Part shown: positions 4,805-6,721 of the stretch, in pieces
How positions within the stretch are numbered: position 1 is the first letter of the stretch
How the letters are laid out: each line of letters starts with the position of its first letter
NCBI GenBank assembly: GCA_016191715.1
Contig: JACPVN010000178.1
Span: 1-6,721, forward strand
Length of the DNA stretch: 6,721 nucleotides
Direction of reading: 5' to 3'
Source: Ignavibacteriota bacterium
GTDB lineage: Bacteria; Bacteroidota; Ignavibacteria; UBA10030; SZUA-254
Program-made: the position numbers and the translations under genes
Notes under the pieces: model-generated
Told to the model about the DNA's origin: nothing
The model's database searches: none
What the model saw: only the letters and a program-made list of their open reading frames with translations

Positions 4805-5719
4805 ATGAGTTGTTATAAATATAAAAATATAATTTTCTTTTTATCATTATTCTTTTTTATAGGTTGTTCAAAGGACTGGAGAGATGAATATTTTGAACAT
4901 GAGGTCTATAAAGAAGTGACACTAAAGAGATGGTATGAGTTTGATTCAACTGAGTACAAATTTTGGTTTGCCGACTCAAGTTTTGAAACTTTTAATGAAC
5001 AATCCCAACGAATAAGTAATGACCACATGAGTTTCTATGCCTATGATATATCAGGGAAAATAATAAAAAATACTTATTGCTTAAGGGAGCAATATGATAA
5101 TCCGTTAGTTGATAGATATTACTATGATACAAAAGGTAATCTAATAAAAATAACAACTGAGAGTCCCTTCAAGAATAATAATTATGATTCTGTAAGAGAA
5201 AATAATACTTATGATAGTAACGGTTTATTGGTGACCAAGAAATTTGGAAGTAAGCCACAAAGTAGGACTGAAATATTTACATACTATGATAATAAAAATG
5301 TAAAAACTATAACACGTCGTTTTTTTAATGAAAATGTTAACAAATGGGATGAATCTTTAGTAACACTATTTTATGACGATGAAAATAATTGTGTTCGTAA
5401 ACAGAAAATTAAAATTGGTGAAGATCTTCTAACAATATCTAATAACTATTATGATAGTCAGAAAAGGTTGACTAAATCTGTGGACACCACGCTCACCTCA
5501 AGGAGCAATACCAAATTGATTATTCAAAAAAATACAGTACACCATGCATATTATGGAAAACGAGAATACAAATATGATACACAGAATAGATTATTAGAAG
5601 AAATAATATACCGTCCTGATTATAAAACACCTTATGCTAAAATTGAGTATGAGTATAAAAAATATCAAATAAAATCTTTTCTTAATCTTTATTATTGGGA
5701 TGAACAATACAATAACTGA
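4805..5719 (+). CDS. AT-rich lipoprotein with YD-type tandem repeats, unknown function
   Basis: 304 residues. The N-terminus has a basic stretch, a hydrophobic run IIFFLSLFFF and a lipobox FIGC with Cys21, so it should be a lipidated protein exported from the cytoplasm. The remainder contains at least seven degenerate YD units of the form Y-[YT]-D-x-x-x-[NRG]-L, with the YD pairs near residues 80, 107, 136, 161, 190, 216 and 257, about 25-29 residues apart except for the last interval. This recalls RHS/YD-repeat shells, but no RHS core, toxin domain or transmembrane segment is visible. The product is very rich in Asn, Lys and Tyr. Base composition differs sharply from the flanks: hand counts give 15 G+C of 60 at 5041-5100 and 11 of 60 at 5281-5340, against 36 of 60 in sampled purF and ftsY stretches. 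This points to recent acquisition. No clear ribosome binding site precedes ATG 4805. Confidence 0.75.
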   Translation: MSCYKYKNIIFFLSLFFFIGCSKDWRDEYFEHEVYKEVTLKRWYEFDSTEYKFWFADSSFETFNEQSQRISNDHMSFYAYDISGKIIKNTYCLREQYDNPLVDRYYYDTKGNLIKITTESPFKNNNYDSVRENNTYDSNGLLVTKKFGSKPQSRTEIFTYYDNKNVKTITRRFFNENVNKWDESLVTLFYDDENNCVRKQKIKIGEDLLTISNNYYDSQKRLTKSVDTTLTSRSNTKLIIQKNTVHHAYYGKREYKYDTQNRLLEEIIYRPDYKTPYAKIEYEYKKYQIKSFLNLYYWDEQYNN

Positions 5720-5734
5720 TATTACGAGAGTCGA

Positions 5735-6721
5735 ATGATCCTTTCATATAAATACTTCGATCTTCAACTTCACCACACCTTCACCATCTCCCGCAGTTCG
5801 AAAGAGGTAGAGCCGTGTGTGATTGTTGAACTTGAGCATGACGGCATTATCGGTTACGGAGAAGCGGCGCCATCTGAGCGATATGGCGAAACGGCGGAAA
5901 CGGTGATGAATTTCCTGCGCAACATCAGTCTGCAACAGTTCGATGAGCCGTTTCAACTTGATGAGATATTATTTTATGTCAATAATTTTGCGGAAGGAAA
6001 TACATCAGCGAAGGCGGCGATTGATATTGCTTTGCATGATTGGATTGGGAAGAAACTAAATTTACCTCTATGGAAATTGTGGGGATTGAACAAAGAGAAA
6101 GCTCCCCTTACTTCTTTCACCATTGGAATTGATTCGCTTGATGTTATTGAGAAGAAAGTGAGAGAAGCAGAACCGTATCCGATTCTGAAAGTCAAAGTTG
6201 GAGTAGCAAACGATGAAGAAATCATCAAGACGATTCGAAAGGTGACAGATAAAGTTCTTCGTGTTGATGCAAACGAAGGATGGAAAATCAAAGAGCAAGC
6301 AAGAGATAAAATTCTCTGGCTTGAAGAACAAGGTGTCGAGTTTATCGAACAACCGATGCCTGCATCTCAGTTAGACGATATTGCTTGGTTGCGGGAACAA
6401 GTTCACATTCCAGTCATTGCAGATGAAAGTGTTATCAGTCTGCAAGACATTCCTAAATTGTATGGTGCCTTCGATGGCATCAACATCAAATTGATGAAAT
6501 GTACAGGCTTGCGCGAGGCGATGAGGATGATTCACACTGCGAAAGCGGCTGGCATGAAAGTCATGCTCGGTTGCATGATAGAAAGTTCTGTTGCAATCTC
6601 CGCCGCTGCACAACTTTCTCCCATGGTTGATTATGCCGACCTTGATGGGAACATTCTTATCTCGAACGACCCGTTTCGTGGAGTAACTGTTGTTGGCGGG
6701 AAGTTGGAGCTTAATGAGTTA
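5735..6721 (+). CDS. Dipeptide epimerase, L-Ala-D/L-Glu epimerase type (3' partial)
   Basis: The frame from ATG 5735 is open for 329 codons to the window edge and has no stop, so the end is missing, probably only a few residues. It is an enolase-superfamily protein of the muconate-lactonizing subgroup. An N-terminal capping domain (about 1-115, with GYGEAAPSERYGE) precedes the barrel. Catalytic residues are visible: the KxK pair Lys152/Lys154, metal ligands Asp178 (RVDANEGW), Glu205 (FIEQPMP) and Asp230 (IADES), and opposing Lys252 (INIKLMK). GCMIESS and DLDG (302-305) are hallmarks of L-Ala-D/L-Glu epimerases, where the Asp of this motif holds the dipeptide amino group. Such enzymes convert L-Ala-D-Glu from murein to L-Ala-L-Glu for catabolism; other dipeptides are possible. 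GAGAG at 5726-5730 may serve as ribosome binding site. Confidence 0.93.
   Translation, partial: MILSYKYFDLQLHHTFTISRSSKEVEPCVIVELEHDGIIGYGEAAPSERYGETAETVMNFLRNISLQQFDEPFQLDEILFYVNNFAEGNTSAKAAIDIALHDWIGKKLNLPLWKLWGLNKEKAPLTSFTIGIDSLDVIEKKVREAEPYPILKVKVGVANDEEIIKTIRKVTDKVLRVDANEGWKIKEQARDKILWLEEQGVEFIEQPMPASQLDDIAWLREQVHIPVIADESVISLQDIPKLYGAFDGINIKLMKCTGLREAMRMIHTAKAAGMKVMLGCMIESSVAISAAAQLSPMVDYADLDGNILISNDPFRGVTVVGGKLELNEL

Noticed and set aside
5974..6352. Two minus-strand open frames opposite the epimerase
   Set aside because: They lie antisense to a continuous enolase-superfamily frame with all catalytic residues and show no domain of their own.

Overview
The window reads as chromosomal DNA of a member of the FCB group, most likely Ignavibacteria/Chlorobi-like or another Bacteroidota relative. 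The evidence is a type IX secretion (Por) C-terminal sorting domain at the left edge, TAnnTTTG promoter-like boxes of the Bacteroidota type close to the purF and ftsY starts, almost no Shine-Dalgarno signal at those two genes, and GC-hairpin and heptanucleotide repeats between genes. The assignment is inference, since no rRNA or marker tree is available here.

Left part (1-3512), housekeeping. It holds the tail of a secreted T9SS cargo protein, a strong intrinsic terminator, purF (first committed step of purine synthesis), a GC-rich hairpin repeat, a CDP-alcohol phosphatidyltransferase (pgsA-like, phospholipid synthesis), degenerate heptamer repeats, and ftsY (signal recognition particle receptor). 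All are on the + strand and all are intact apart from the truncated first one.

Middle part (3513-5734), accessory. Two toxin-antitoxin-like modules lie back to back downstream of ftsY. The first is a DUF4258 gene broken by a one-base frameshift, followed by its YgiT-type zinc-finger partner. The second is an intact antitoxin plus RelE/ParE-like toxin whose frames overlap by 16 bases. One base after the toxin stop begins a 126-base second copy of the 3' end of ftsY, about 90% identical, ungapped, and carrying an in-frame stop. The two TA modules are therefore bracketed by direct repeats of the ftsY 3' end. Most codon differences between the copies are synonymous, so the second copy probably diverged as part of a working ftsY elsewhere before arriving here. 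A very AT-rich gene for a lipoprotein with YD-type repeats follows.

Right part (5735-6721). A long open frame runs off the window edge and encodes an enolase-superfamily dipeptide epimerase (L-Ala-D/L-Glu epimerase type, murein peptide recycling), with the catalytic Lys and metal-ligand residues visible. The region between ftsY and this gene looks like an insertion hotspot interrupting ordinary chromosomal genes. The most interesting signal is the ftsY 3'-end duplication framing the TA cassette, which suggests integration at, or recombination through, the end of ftsY. No integrase or transposase is visible in the window.
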